Shown here one piece after another: positions 26,615 to 34,349 of a stretch of 64,000 nucleotides of DNA. Made by a program: the position numbers and the translations under genes. The stretch lies in the NCBI GenBank assembly GCA_018716385.1, contig DVJZ01000032.1:1-64000 (forward strand), read 5' to 3'. Each line of letters starts with the position of its first letter. Within the stretch, counting starts at the first letter, position 1. The notes beneath the pieces are model-generated. The model was not told where the DNA came from, made no database searches, and saw only the letters and a program-made list of their open reading frames with translations. The DNA comes from Candidatus Enterenecus merdae (GTDB taxonomy: Bacteria > Bacillota > Clostridia > Oscillospirales > Oscillospiraceae).

Positions 26615-27247
26615 TCAGCCTTCCATGGCCTGGACCAGGTAGTAGTTACCCCGGCGCTCCTCGTCCAGGGTGGACAGCTCCTCATGGCCGGGGCACACCT
26701 GATAGTTCCCGGGCAGGGCAGCCAGCTTGCGCAGGGAGGCCATGATCTGCTCATAGCTGCCCCCCTCCAAATCGGTGCGGCCGATGGAGCCCCGGAACAG
26801 GGTGTCGCCGGTGAACAGGACGCCATCCCCCTTCAGGGTGACGGAACCGGGGGTGTGGCCCGGGGTCTCCAGCACCTCCAGGGTGATGGGGCCCACCTCC
26901 ACCCGGTCTCCCTCCCGATAGTGGCGCAGGTTGCCGAAGGAGGCCACGGCGGGGAAGGTGCTGCCGAACATCCGCACGGTCTTCCGGCTCTCATCGGCGT
27001 CGGCGGGGTGGCAGTAGATGGGCAGGCCTGGCCACTGCTCCCGCAGGCCGGGGATGCCCAGGATGTGGTCAAAGTGGCTGTGGGTGAGCAGGATGGCCTG
27101 GGGTTCCAGCCCTTGGCCCCGCAGGAAAGCGGCCACCTGTTCCCCGTCGGCGCCGGGGTCCACGATGCCGCAGCGGGGGTCGCCCTCCTGCCAGAAGACG
27201 AAGCAGTTGGTGCCGATCATGCCCAGGGGCATGACTTTGATCTTCAT
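26615..27247 (-). CDS. MBL-fold metallo-hydrolase (glyoxalase II-like)
   Basis: 210-aa metallo-beta-lactamase-fold hydrolase. Metal ligands are visible in THSHFDHI (HxHxDH), TPGHTPGS, FTGDTLF and CPGHEE. The size and motifs match YcbL/GloB-like thioesterases. Start ATG at 27247 follows GGAGGAATTCCC; longer upstream frame has no ribosome site. It is directly upstream of hemZ with almost no gap. The substrate is unassigned. Confidence 0.88.
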   Translation of the reverse strand: MKIKVMPLGMIGTNCFVFWQEGDPRCGIVDPGADGEQVAAFLRGQGLEPQAILLTHSHFDHILGIPGLREQWPGLPIYCHPADADESRKTVRMFGSTFPAVASFGNLRHYREGDRVEVGPITLEVLETPGHTPGSVTLKGDGVLFTGDTLFRGSIGRTDLEGGSYEQIMASLRKLAALPGNYQVCPGHEELSTLDEERRGNYYLVQAMEG

Positions 27248-27303
27248 AGGGAATTCCTCCGATCCAAGAAGAGATGGGTTGTGTGCCCGGCCCGGGATTG
27301 GGA

Positions 27304-28182
27304 TCAGGCCCCCGCCAGCGTGTCTGCCACCAGCCGGAAGAGCTCCAGCAGGGTGGGCAGATCCCGTCCGTCTGCGTCCAGGGTGGGATTGTACTCCACG
27401 CACTCAAAGCAGCGGGTGCGGCCGGTGGCCAGCACTGCCCGCAGGATGGCGTGGACCTGCTCCAAGGTCAGGCCGTTGGGGATGCGGTACCCGGTGGCGG
27501 AAAATTCGCTGGGGTCCAAACTGTCCACGTCAAAGCTGATGTGGACCTGCTTGTCGGCAAGTTGAGGGAGGATCTCGCCCAGCACACGGGCCAGCCCGTC
27601 CCCGGACAGCTGCTCGGGAGAATAGAGGTGGGCGCCCTGCCGGGCCAGAATATCGTATTCCGGCGGGTCGATGCTCCGCCCGCCCAGGATATACAGGTTC
27701 TCCCCCAGCAGGTTCACCCGCTGGCGGCCTACGGTGAGCTCCGGGCAGCACAGGCCGCAGGCCGCGGCCAGATCCATGCCGTGGATACAGCCGGTGACGG
27801 AGGTGCGCTCGGTGTTGATGTCGGCGTGGGCGTCGATGTACACCACCGCCAGCCGGTCCGCGCCATAGTATTCCCCCAAGGCGGCCAGCGAGCCCATGGC
27901 CACAGAGTGGTCCCCCCCGATGACCACCGGGAACTGCCCCCGCTCCAGGGCGGTGAGCAGGTTGGAGCGCAGCGTCCGGCTGACCGCCATGACCGTGTCC
28001 AGGTGCAGCAGGTGGGGGGGATAGTGGGGGCAGGGTTCCAGCTTCTCCATGGGATAGCAGGCCGCGCCCCCCAGCAGGGCGGGCAGGCCGGCCCGGACCA
28101 GGGCGTCATAGGCCAGTTGGGCCCCCCGGGTGGGAGAGCCGCAGGAGACGGCGGCCTCCAGCAGGGCAAAGGGTTGCTTCAT
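27304..28182 (-). CDS. Arginase/agmatinase-family enzyme (arginase-like)
   Basis: Binuclear manganese ureohydrolase. Ligands are visible as GGDHS (His92), DAHADIN (Asp117, His119, Asp121) and SFDVDSLDP. The SVTGCIHGM and FECVEYNP segments look more like arginase (RocF) than agmatinase. Arginase converts arginine to ornithine and urea. 292 aa from the ATG at 28182; a TTG 9 bp upstream is in frame but too close to the AGAGG. The operon context is cysK upstream and MBL/hemZ downstream. An ARG-box-like site occurs 11 kb away at a transporter. Confidence 0.85.
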   Translation of the reverse strand: MKQPFALLEAAVSCGSPTRGAQLAYDALVRAGLPALLGGAACYPMEKLEPCPHYPPHLLHLDTVMAVSRTLRSNLLTALERGQFPVVIGGDHSVAMGSLAALGEYYGADRLAVVYIDAHADINTERTSVTGCIHGMDLAAACGLCCPELTVGRQRVNLLGENLYILGGRSIDPPEYDILARQGAHLYSPEQLSGDGLARVLGEILPQLADKQVHISFDVDSLDPSEFSATGYRIPNGLTLEQVHAILRAVLATGRTRCFECVEYNPTLDADGRDLPTLLELFRLVADTLAGA

Positions 28183-28213
28183 GGCGGTCAAATCCTCTGA
28201 CTGGAGCGGGGAA

Positions 28214-29161
28214 TCAAGCCTGGTCCGACCCCTGGCTGAACAGCGGGGTGGACAGGTAGCGGCCCCCCGAGTCAGGCAGTACCACCACGATGGTCTTGCC
28301 CTGGAACTGACTGCGGCAGGCCAGGGACAGGGCGGCCCACAGGGCGGCTCCGGAGGAGATGCCCACCATCAGCCCCTCCCGGGCGCGCAGCAGCCGGGCG
28401 GCGGCATAGGCGTCCTGCTCTGTGACGGGGACGATCTCATCGGGCACGCCGGTGTCCAGTACGGAGGGCAGGAAGTTGGGGCCAATGCCCTGGATGCCGT
28501 GGGGGCCGGTGCGCCCAGCGCTCAGCAGGGGGGAGGCGGCTGGTTCCACCGCCGCAACGTGCAGGGCTGGATTGCGCTCCTTCAGGTAGCTGCCCGCGCC
28601 GGTGATGGTGCCGCCGGTGCCCACCCCGGCCACAAAGACGTCCACCTGCCCGTCGGTATCCCGCCAGATCTCGGGGCCGGTGGTGTCCCGATGGGCCTGA
28701 GGATTGGCGGGGTTGTCAAACTGGCCGGGCAGGAAACTGCCGGGGATCTCCTGGGCCAGCTGGCTGGCCCGGTCCACCGCCCCCTTCATCCCCAGGGCGC
28801 CGGGGGTGAGCACCACCTGGGCGCCATAGGCCGCAATGAGCTGCCGACGCTCCACGCTCATGGTCTCGGGCATGACGATGATGGCCCGGTAGCCCCGGAT
28901 GGCGGCGGCCCAGGCCAAGCTGATGCCGGTGTTGCCCGAGGTGGGCTCGATGATGGTGCCGCCGGGCTGGAGCGCGCCCCGGCGCTCGGCGTCCCGCACC
29001 ATGGCCAGGGCCGCCCGGTCCTTGACTGAGCCGGTGGGGTTATAGGACTCCAGCTTGGCCAGCAGCCGGGCAGAAAGGCCCTCTCCGGCCGCCAGGCGGC
29101 TGAGCTCCATCAGCGGCGTGTTGCCGACCAGCTGCTCAGCGCAGGTGAAGCGTGCTTCCAT
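28214..29161 (-). CDS. cysK: Cysteine synthase A (O-acetylserine sulfhydrylase)
   Basis: PLP enzyme making cysteine from O-acetylserine and sulfide. The PLP lysine is Lys47 in SYNPTGSVKDRAA; the substrate loop TSGNTG and the phosphate-binding GVGTGGT loop are intact. 315 aa. ATG at 29161 follows AGGAGGG; an upstream start would add 17 residues and begin inside the leader. The promoter at 29214-29243 is strong and no cys genes adjoin. Confidence 0.94.
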   Translation of the reverse strand: MEARFTCAEQLVGNTPLMELSRLAAGEGLSARLLAKLESYNPTGSVKDRAALAMVRDAERRGALQPGGTIIEPTSGNTGISLAWAAAIRGYRAIIVMPETMSVERRQLIAAYGAQVVLTPGALGMKGAVDRASQLAQEIPGSFLPGQFDNPANPQAHRDTTGPEIWRDTDGQVDVFVAGVGTGGTITGAGSYLKERNPALHVAAVEPAASPLLSAGRTGPHGIQGIGPNFLPSVLDTGVPDEIVPVTEQDAYAAARLLRAREGLMVGISSGAALWAALSLACRSQFQGKTIVVVLPDSGGRYLSTPLFSQGSDQA

Positions 29162-29213
29162 GGGATTCCCTCCTGTGTCCGCCGGGTTGATGGCGGGAGT
29201 TGTGTTTGCCATG

Positions 29214-29243
29214 ATTATACTGGCAGGCGGCCGGCCCTGTCAA
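29214..29243 (-). promoter_or_regulatory. Promoter of cysK
   Basis: Minus strand: -35 TTGACA (29238-29243), 18-bp spacer, -10 TATAAT (29214-29219); both hexamers are perfect. Confidence 0.88.
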
Positions 29244-29268
29244 GGAGGGGGCGGGGCAAAAAGGAATG

Positions 29269-29293
29269 GCCCGCCTGCGTTTTGCAGGCGGGC
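29269..29293 (-). terminator. Terminator of rpsT
   Basis: Ten-bp stem GCCCGCCTGC/GCAGGCGGGC (29269-29278, 29284-29293). On the minus strand CATTCCTTTTT follows. It begins 10 bp past the rpsT stop. Confidence 0.8.
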
Positions 29294-29303
29294 CCACAGG
29301 CGC

Positions 29304-29567
29304 TCAGGCCAGTTTGTTCAGCTTCAGGGTCATGGCGCTCTTCTTATTGGCGGCGTTGTTGCGGTGCAGCAGCCCCTTGGCCGCCGCCCGGTCCACAGCC
29401 TTGACAGCCGACTGGTAGGCGGCGCCGGCCTGACTGCGATCCCCGCCGGCCACCGCAGCCTCAAACTTCTTCAGCTCGGTGCGCAGGGCAGAGCGCTGCG
29501 CCTTATTCTGCGCGGCCTTGGCGGCGTTGACCAGCACGCGCTTCTTGGCGGACTTGATATTGGGCAA
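29304..29567 (-). CDS. rpsT: 30S ribosomal protein bS20
   Basis: 87-aa 16S-binding protein: PNIKSAKKRVLVNAAKAAQNK start and HRNNAANKKSAMT near the end. The start codon is TTG (29567) with GGGAGGTG upstream; no ATG fits. bS20 genes using TTG starts are known in other bacteria. Own promoter and terminator, so monocistronic. Confidence 0.95.
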   Translation of the reverse strand: MPNIKSAKKRVLVNAAKAAQNKAQRSALRTELKKFEAAVAGGDRSQAGAAYQSAVKAVDRAAAKGLLHRNNAANKKSAMTLKLNKLA

Positions 29568-29652
29568 ACCAAACACCTCCCCCTGATGACTCAGCGTTGA
29601 CTCAGATGGTTCCGGCAACAAGATCCGGCACGGATTTCCATAGCAGATATGT

Positions 29653-29681
29653 ATTTTAACATTCAAGGGGGAAAAATGCAA
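29653..29681 (-). promoter_or_regulatory. Promoter of rpsT
   Basis: Minus strand: -35 TTGCAT (29676-29681), 17-bp spacer, -10 TAAAAT (29653-29658). The leader of about 80 nt contains a TGAGTCA direct repeat. Confidence 0.65.
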
Positions 29682-29780
29682 GCCCAATTTTTCGTTTTTC
29701 GCATAGAAAATTTTCTTCCGCAAAAGATAGCAGGGAAGGATCAAACCTTACACAACATCTTGGGGAAGGGGAGTGCGGGC

Positions 29781-30656
29781 ATGGCGCAGCGGCGGACAGA
29801 CCTGGCCATGGAGGCCCATGCCTTGTGGCAGGAGCAGGCCGGTGAGGGGGAGCGGCTGCAAGGGGTGCGCGCCCGGGAGGACCAGGTTCAGGGCTTTGCC
29901 GCCCATGTGGTGGACGTGCTGGACGAGCGGGGGGCGGACGCCCTGGGCAAGCCCCAGGGGCGGTACGTCACCGTGGAGCTGGACGGGCTGCTGCGCCGGG
30001 AGGAGGACTCCTTCGCCCGGGCGGTGCAGGCGGTGGCCCAGCTGCTGCAACCCATGCTGCCCCCCACAGGGGAGGCACTGGTGGTGGGGCTGGGCAACCG
30101 GGCCATCACGCCGGACCTGGTGGGGCCGCTGGCGGTGGAGCACACCCTGGTGACCCGCCATCTGGTGGAGGGGCTGGCCCAGTTTGGCCACCTGCGGCCG
30201 GTGGCCGCCCTGGCCGCCGGGGTGCTGGCCACCACGGGGGTGGAGAGCGGCAGGCTGATCCAGGCCGTGGCGGCCCAGCTGCGCCCGGCGTGCATCGTGG
30301 CGGTGGACGCGCTGGCCTCCCGCTCGGTGGAGCGGCTGTGCCGGACGGTGCAGCTGTCCGACACGGGCATCGTGCCGGGCTCCGGGGTGGGCAACCACCG
30401 CATGGCCCTCAGCCGGGAGACCCTGGGGGTGCCGGTGCTGGCGGTGGGGGCGCCCACGGTGGTGGATGCGTCCACCCTGATGATGGACTTGCTGGGCAGG
30501 CAGGACGACGAAGGGCTGCCCGGCCGGGAGCTGTTTGTCACCCCCCGGGACGTGGACAGCCGGGTGGCGGACCTGGCCCGGGTGATCGGCTACGGGGTGA
30601 GCCTGGCCCTCAACCCAGAGCTGAGCGTGGAGGAGCTGACGCTGCTGGTGGAGTGA
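29781..30656 (+). CDS. gpr: Spore germination protease GPR
   Basis: A25-family protease that degrades small acid-soluble spore proteins during germination. The N-terminal RTDLAMEAH matches the self-processing site consensus. Further signatures are VGLGNRAITPD, TTGVESG, ACIVAVDALASR and LSDTGIVPGSGVGNHR. 291 aa, slightly short but complete. ATG at 29781 has only a weak ribosome site (GGGGAAGGGGAG). A forespore (SigF/G) promoter would be expected; I could not identify one with confidence. This gene is the clearest marker of sporulation in the window. Confidence 0.93.
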   Translation: MAQRRTDLAMEAHALWQEQAGEGERLQGVRAREDQVQGFAAHVVDVLDERGADALGKPQGRYVTVELDGLLRREEDSFARAVQAVAQLLQPMLPPTGEALVVGLGNRAITPDLVGPLAVEHTLVTRHLVEGLAQFGHLRPVAALAAGVLATTGVESGRLIQAVAAQLRPACIVAVDALASRSVERLCRTVQLSDTGIVPGSGVGNHRMALSRETLGVPVLAVGAPTVVDASTLMMDLLGRQDDEGLPGRELFVTPRDVDSRVADLARVIGYGVSLALNPELSVEELTLLVE

Positions 30657-30688
30657 GGGGCCGGGGCGAAAGGCGACAAAACTTTCGG

Positions 30689-30717
30689 TTGTCCTTTCCG
30701 GGGGGCTCTGCTATACT
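30689..30717 (+). promoter_or_regulatory. Promoter of the YihY/BrkB gene
   Basis: -35 TTGTCC (30689-30694), 17-bp spacer, -10 TATACT (30712-30717), about 38 bp before the ATG. Confidence 0.72.
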
Positions 30718-30754
30718 GAAACCAACAAAATTTTGCCAGAGAGGGGGCGGGGGG

Positions 30755-31630
30755 ATGAAGCGTGCCCTGGACAGAGCCAAGCGCCTGCCGGTGGTGGGTT
30801 GGGTGACGGAGATCGTCCAGCTCTACTTCAGCAAGCGGGTCAGCCGGGCTGCCGCCGAGCTGGCCTACTTCCTGATCCTGACCTTTTTCCCCATCCTCAT
30901 CTGCCTATCCGCCTTCCTCAAACAGATGAATCTGGACCTGGCGTCCATGCTGGAGCAGGCGGACTATCTGCTGCCGGACAGCGTGATCGCCATCTTCCGG
31001 GACTACCTGAACTACCTCAACGGCAACCAGTCCACGGCCATGTTTCTCACGGGGATCTTCCTGGCGGTGCTGTTTGCCTCGGCGGCCATGCGGGGGCTGA
31101 TGAATATCATGCACGAGATCTACGGCCGGGCCACCTTCCTGGGACTGTGGCAGATTGGAGCCAGTCTATTGTTCTCCGCGCTGCTGCTGGTCACGGTGTA
31201 CCTGTCCCTGGCGGTGGTGGTCACGGGCAACTGGTTCTTCCACCTGCTGGGGAAGATCCTCCGCCTGGAGAACCTGGTGGAGCGGTTCGTGGCCTGGCAG
31301 TGGGGGAAGTACGCGCTGCTGATCTGCATTGTGTTTTTGTTCATCCTGCTGCTCTACCGCTTCACCGCGCCTTGGGACAAACCCAGGCCGCCGGTGGTGC
31401 CCGGGGCCGTGGGGGCGTCGTTGGCCCTGGCCGTGGCCTCCCTGATCTTCTCCGAGATCATGGGCAACTCCGCCCGCTATTCCCTGGTGTATGGGTCTCT
31501 GGCGTCGGTGATCATCCTGCTGGTCTGGCTGTACCTGTGCGGCAATGTGGTGATTTTGGGCAATGTGGTCAACTATGTCATCTACCGCCACCGCAAGCAA
31601 AAGGGCCAGCGGGGGCGGGAGGGGCAATAG
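30755..31630 (+). CDS. YihY/BrkB-family inner membrane protein
   Basis: 291-aa polytopic membrane protein of the YihY (formerly BrkB) family, with about six hydrophobic segments and a basic C-terminal tail (RHRKQKGQRG). The family signature region SRAAAELAYFLILTFFPILI is at the N-terminus and YGSLASVIILLVWLYL near the end. The function of the family is unsettled (it was once wrongly called ribonuclease BN). Preceded by its own promoter. GPR lies upstream. Confidence 0.88.
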   Translation: MKRALDRAKRLPVVGWVTEIVQLYFSKRVSRAAAELAYFLILTFFPILICLSAFLKQMNLDLASMLEQADYLLPDSVIAIFRDYLNYLNGNQSTAMFLTGIFLAVLFASAAMRGLMNIMHEIYGRATFLGLWQIGASLLFSALLLVTVYLSLAVVVTGNWFFHLLGKILRLENLVERFVAWQWGKYALLICIVFLFILLLYRFTAPWDKPRPPVVPGAVGASLALAVASLIFSEIMGNSARYSLVYGSLASVIILLVWLYLCGNVVILGNVVNYVIYRHRKQKGQRGREGQ

Positions 31631-31872
31631 GGCAAGGTATGTTGGCGCCTATTTTTTCTGCATGCATCCGTCAGCGCTTCTCAAGCCTTTCAACCCGGAG
31701 CCCATAGGGGCAGGCGGCCCTCCGCCGGGACGTCTCCCAGGCGGGCTCTCGTCCAACCAAGCGGCCCCCGGCCTGTGCCGGGGGCCGCTGCCTTGGCCCT
31801 CAGGGCCGGGCTGCGGTGCATAAACCGCTCCGGGCGATGGCAGACTATAAGGGATCAAGGGGGGCGGAAGCG
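31631..31872. other. Intergenic gap with strong GC hairpin
   Basis: A 12-bp perfect stem GCGGCCCCCGGC/GCCGGGGGCCGC (31761-31772, 31777-31788) without a T-tract, plus TATTTTTTCTGC shortly after the upstream stop. No gene was found; an upstream promoter for the next gene is not clear. Confidence 0.5.
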
Positions 31873-32340
31873 ATGTGGCAGATCGGGGTTTGGGAACAGA
31901 ACGAGGGGTTGGCTGAGCGGGTGAGCACCCTGGCGCCGGGGGGCGCCGCCCTGGTGCGGGCCTGCCGCCATCCGGCCCTGCTGGCGGGGCTGAAGCTGGA
32001 TCTGCTGGTGGTATCCCCGGGGGCGATGGGGTGGGCCGGCGCCCCGGCCCTGTCCTGCCACACCGCCCTGCTACCCGGGGGGCTGGCTGCCTTGACCCGA
32101 GCGCTGCCGGCCGAGACGGTGGTGAGCTACGGCGCGGCCAACCGCAACACTTTGACCCTGTCCAGCCTGGAGCAGCGCCGGGCGGCGGTGGCGGTACAGC
32201 GGGAGTTCATTGCCCTGGACGGGCGGGCGGTGGAGCGGCAGGAGCTGGTGCTGCCATACGATGGCACCTCCCCCGATCTGTTCCTGGTGCTGGCCGGGGC
32301 GGCCCTGCTGCTGGGCCAGCTGCCGGAGGGGACGGGGTGA
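31873..32340 (+). CDS. Hypothetical protein upstream of miaB
   Basis: I do not recognise this 155-aa protein. It has no signal peptide. Its middle resembles an alternating alpha/beta fold (LLVVSPGAMGWAG, AETVVSYGAANRNTLTLSSL), followed by VALQREFIALDG-like segments and a hydrophobic C-terminal helix (LFLVLAGAALLLGQL). The start ATG (31873) has GGGGCGG upstream; an in-frame earlier start is possible. It is separated from miaB by a promoter. The YGAANRNT segment looks like it could be a conserved active or ligand site. Confidence 0.65.
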   Translation: MWQIGVWEQNEGLAERVSTLAPGGAALVRACRHPALLAGLKLDLLVVSPGAMGWAGAPALSCHTALLPGGLAALTRALPAETVVSYGAANRNTLTLSSLEQRRAAVAVQREFIALDGRAVERQELVLPYDGTSPDLFLVLAGAALLLGQLPEGTG

Positions 32341-32356
32341 CGGCCGGGCCTGCGTC

Positions 32357-32385
32357 TTGTGTTGTCCCTCATTTCATGGTATAGT
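32357..32385 (+). promoter_or_regulatory. Promoter of miaB
   Basis: -35 TTGTGT (32357-32362), 17-bp spacer, -10 TATAGT (32380-32385), about 50 bp before the TTG start. Confidence 0.7.
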
Positions 32386-32436
32386 GGTGGAAAACGCGGC
32401 GGCCCGGAAGGCCGCCCGGTGCGGAGGGACTGTACA

Positions 32437-33849
32437 TTGAATCGAACCACCCCTGTGATCCCCCAGGACGAGATCCAGCGCCAGCGGGACTACTGCAACG
32501 ATCTACGGGCCCGCAACAGCCAGCTGGACGCGCCGCCCATGGCCTATGTGGATACCTACGGCTGCCAGCAGAATGAGGCGGACTCGGAACTGCTGCGGGG
32601 GATGTTGACGGAAATGGGATATGAGATGACGGACACGGATCGGGACGCCGACCTCATCGTGATCAACACCTGCGCCATCCGGGAGCACGCCGAGCAGCGG
32701 GTGCTGGGCAACGTGGGGGCGCTGGTGCACGGTAAGCGGCGCAATCCCAACCAGATCATCTGCCTGTGCGGCTGCATGGCCCAGGAGGAGCACATCGCGG
32801 AAAAGCTGCGCGTGTCCTACCGCCATGTGGACTTGGTGTTTGGCCCCCAGGTGCTGTGGAAGTTCCCGGAGCTGCTGCGCCGGGTCTACCTGCGCCGGGG
32901 CCGGGTGTTTGAAACCCAGCGGGCCGACGGGGCCATTGCCGAGGGATTGCCGGTACGCCGGTCAGGCAAGGTAAAGGCCTGGGTATCCATCATGTACGGG
33001 TGCGACAACTTCTGCACCTACTGCATCGTGCCCTATGTGAGGGGGCGGGAGCGCAGCCGGGAGCCGGAGCGCATCCTGGAGGAGATCCAGGCGTTGGTGG
33101 AGCAGGGATACAAGGACATCACCCTGCTGGGCCAGAACGTGAACTCCTACGGCAAGGACCTGGGCGGGGGGGTGGACTTTCCTGCCCTGCTGGAGCGGGC
33201 GGCAGCCATTCCGGGGGAGTTTTTGCTGCGCTTTATGACCAGCCATCCCAAGGACGCCACGCCCCGGCTGTTTGACGTGATGGCCCGGTGTGAAAAGGTG
33301 GCCCCGGTGATCCATCTGCCCTTCCAGTCGGGTAGCACCCGGGTGCTGCGGGCCATGAACCGGGGCTATACCCGGGAGGAATATCTGGACAAGGTGGCGG
33401 CACTGCGGGAGCGGCTGCCCCAGGTGGTGCTCACCAGCGATGTGATCGTGGGCTTCCCTGGGGAGAGCACCCAGGAGTTTGAGCAGACCCTGTCCCTGGT
33501 GGAGCAGGTGCGGTTTGACGCGCTGTTCACCTTTCTATTTTCCCCCCGGGAGGGCACGCCGGCGGCCAAGCTGCCCGATCCCATGGCCAAGGAGGAGAAG
33601 TCGGCCAACTTCAACCGCCTGGTGGCGCTGCAAAACCAGATCTCCCTGGAAAAGCACCAGGCATACATTGGCAGCGTGCAGCGCTGTCTGGTGGACGGGC
33701 TCAGCCAGGATCCCCGCAACAACCTCAACGCCCGCACCCCAGGGGGACGGCTGGTCCACCTGCAGGGGGACCGGGAGCTGGTGGGGCGGTTTGTGGACGT
33801 GGCCATCGAGGACTGCTCCACCTGGGCGCTGTTCGGGCGGCCGCTATGA
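32437..33849 (+). CDS. miaB: tRNA-2-methylthio-N6-dimethylallyladenosine synthase MiaB
   Basis: Radical SAM methylthiotransferase modifying A37 of tRNAs. The N-terminal cluster cysteines are Cys43 (YGCQQNEADSE), Cys79 (NTCAIRE) and Cys113 (LCGCMAQ). The radical SAM cysteines are Cys189, Cys193 and Cys196 (CDNFCTYCIVPYVRG). A TRAM domain ends the protein (GRLVHL...GRFVDV). YGCQQNEADSE marks MiaB rather than RimO or MtaB. The start is TTG (32437) after GGAGGG. 470 aa. The next gene starts within its stop (ATGA). Confidence 0.95.
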   Translation: MNRTTPVIPQDEIQRQRDYCNDLRARNSQLDAPPMAYVDTYGCQQNEADSELLRGMLTEMGYEMTDTDRDADLIVINTCAIREHAEQRVLGNVGALVHGKRRNPNQIICLCGCMAQEEHIAEKLRVSYRHVDLVFGPQVLWKFPELLRRVYLRRGRVFETQRADGAIAEGLPVRRSGKVKAWVSIMYGCDNFCTYCIVPYVRGRERSREPERILEEIQALVEQGYKDITLLGQNVNSYGKDLGGGVDFPALLERAAAIPGEFLLRFMTSHPKDATPRLFDVMARCEKVAPVIHLPFQSGSTRVLRAMNRGYTREEYLDKVAALRERLPQVVLTSDVIVGFPGESTQEFEQTLSLVEQVRFDALFTFLFSPREGTPAAKLPDPMAKEEKSANFNRLVALQNQISLEKHQAYIGSVQRCLVDGLSQDPRNNLNARTPGGRLVHLQGDRELVGRFVDVAIEDCSTWALFGRPL

Positions 33850-34349
33850 CCCGGCGGGACGCGGCGGCCCGGGTGGCCGCATACGGCGTGGCCCTGGCGG
33901 TGATCACGATTCTCAACTACGACGTGCTGGGGCCGTTGCCCATCCCTTTGCCTCTGCTGCCCCTGTGCGGCGCGGTGGCGGCGGGCACCCTGGAGGGGGC
34001 GCGGTTCGGGGCGGGCTTTGGCCTGGCCGCGGGGCTGGTGCTGTCTGCGGAGGGACACGTCAGCCTGGTGTGCGTGCCGGTGGTCTCTGCCCTGGGCTGG
34101 GGCGCCGGTCTGCTGACCCAGCGCGTGCTGCGCCGGGACCTGGTGGGGCACCTGCTGTGTTCCCTGGCGGCCCTGCTGGTGTGGGAGGGGTGGCAGGTGG
34201 GCAGCCGCCTGGCTTCCGGCGTGGCCGGGGCGGGGGCGTTGCTGCGAGTGGCTGGGCCGGAACTGCTGTGCTCCCTGGTGTTCACCGTCCCAGTCTACTG
34301 GATCGGCCGGTTCTGCTGCCGCAACTACGGGAGGGTCTATCATGAATAA
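33846..34349 (+). CDS. MreD-like rod-shape membrane protein
   Basis: 167-aa hydrophobic protein with about five membrane segments and no known catalytic motif. Its size, topology and position immediately before a PBP2 gene fit MreD, which links the MreBC elongasome to wall synthesis, but MreD is weakly conserved and the identity is inferred from context. It overlaps miaB by 4 bp and the PBP2 gene by 8 bp, so all three are translated from one message. Confidence 0.6.
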   Translation: MTRRDAAARVAAYGVALAVITILNYDVLGPLPIPLPLLPLCGAVAAGTLEGARFGAGFGLAAGLVLSAEGHVSLVCVPVVSALGWGAGLLTQRVLRRDLVGHLLCSLAALLVWEGWQVGSRLASGVAGAGALLRVAGPELLCSLVFTVPVYWIGRFCCRNYGRVYHE

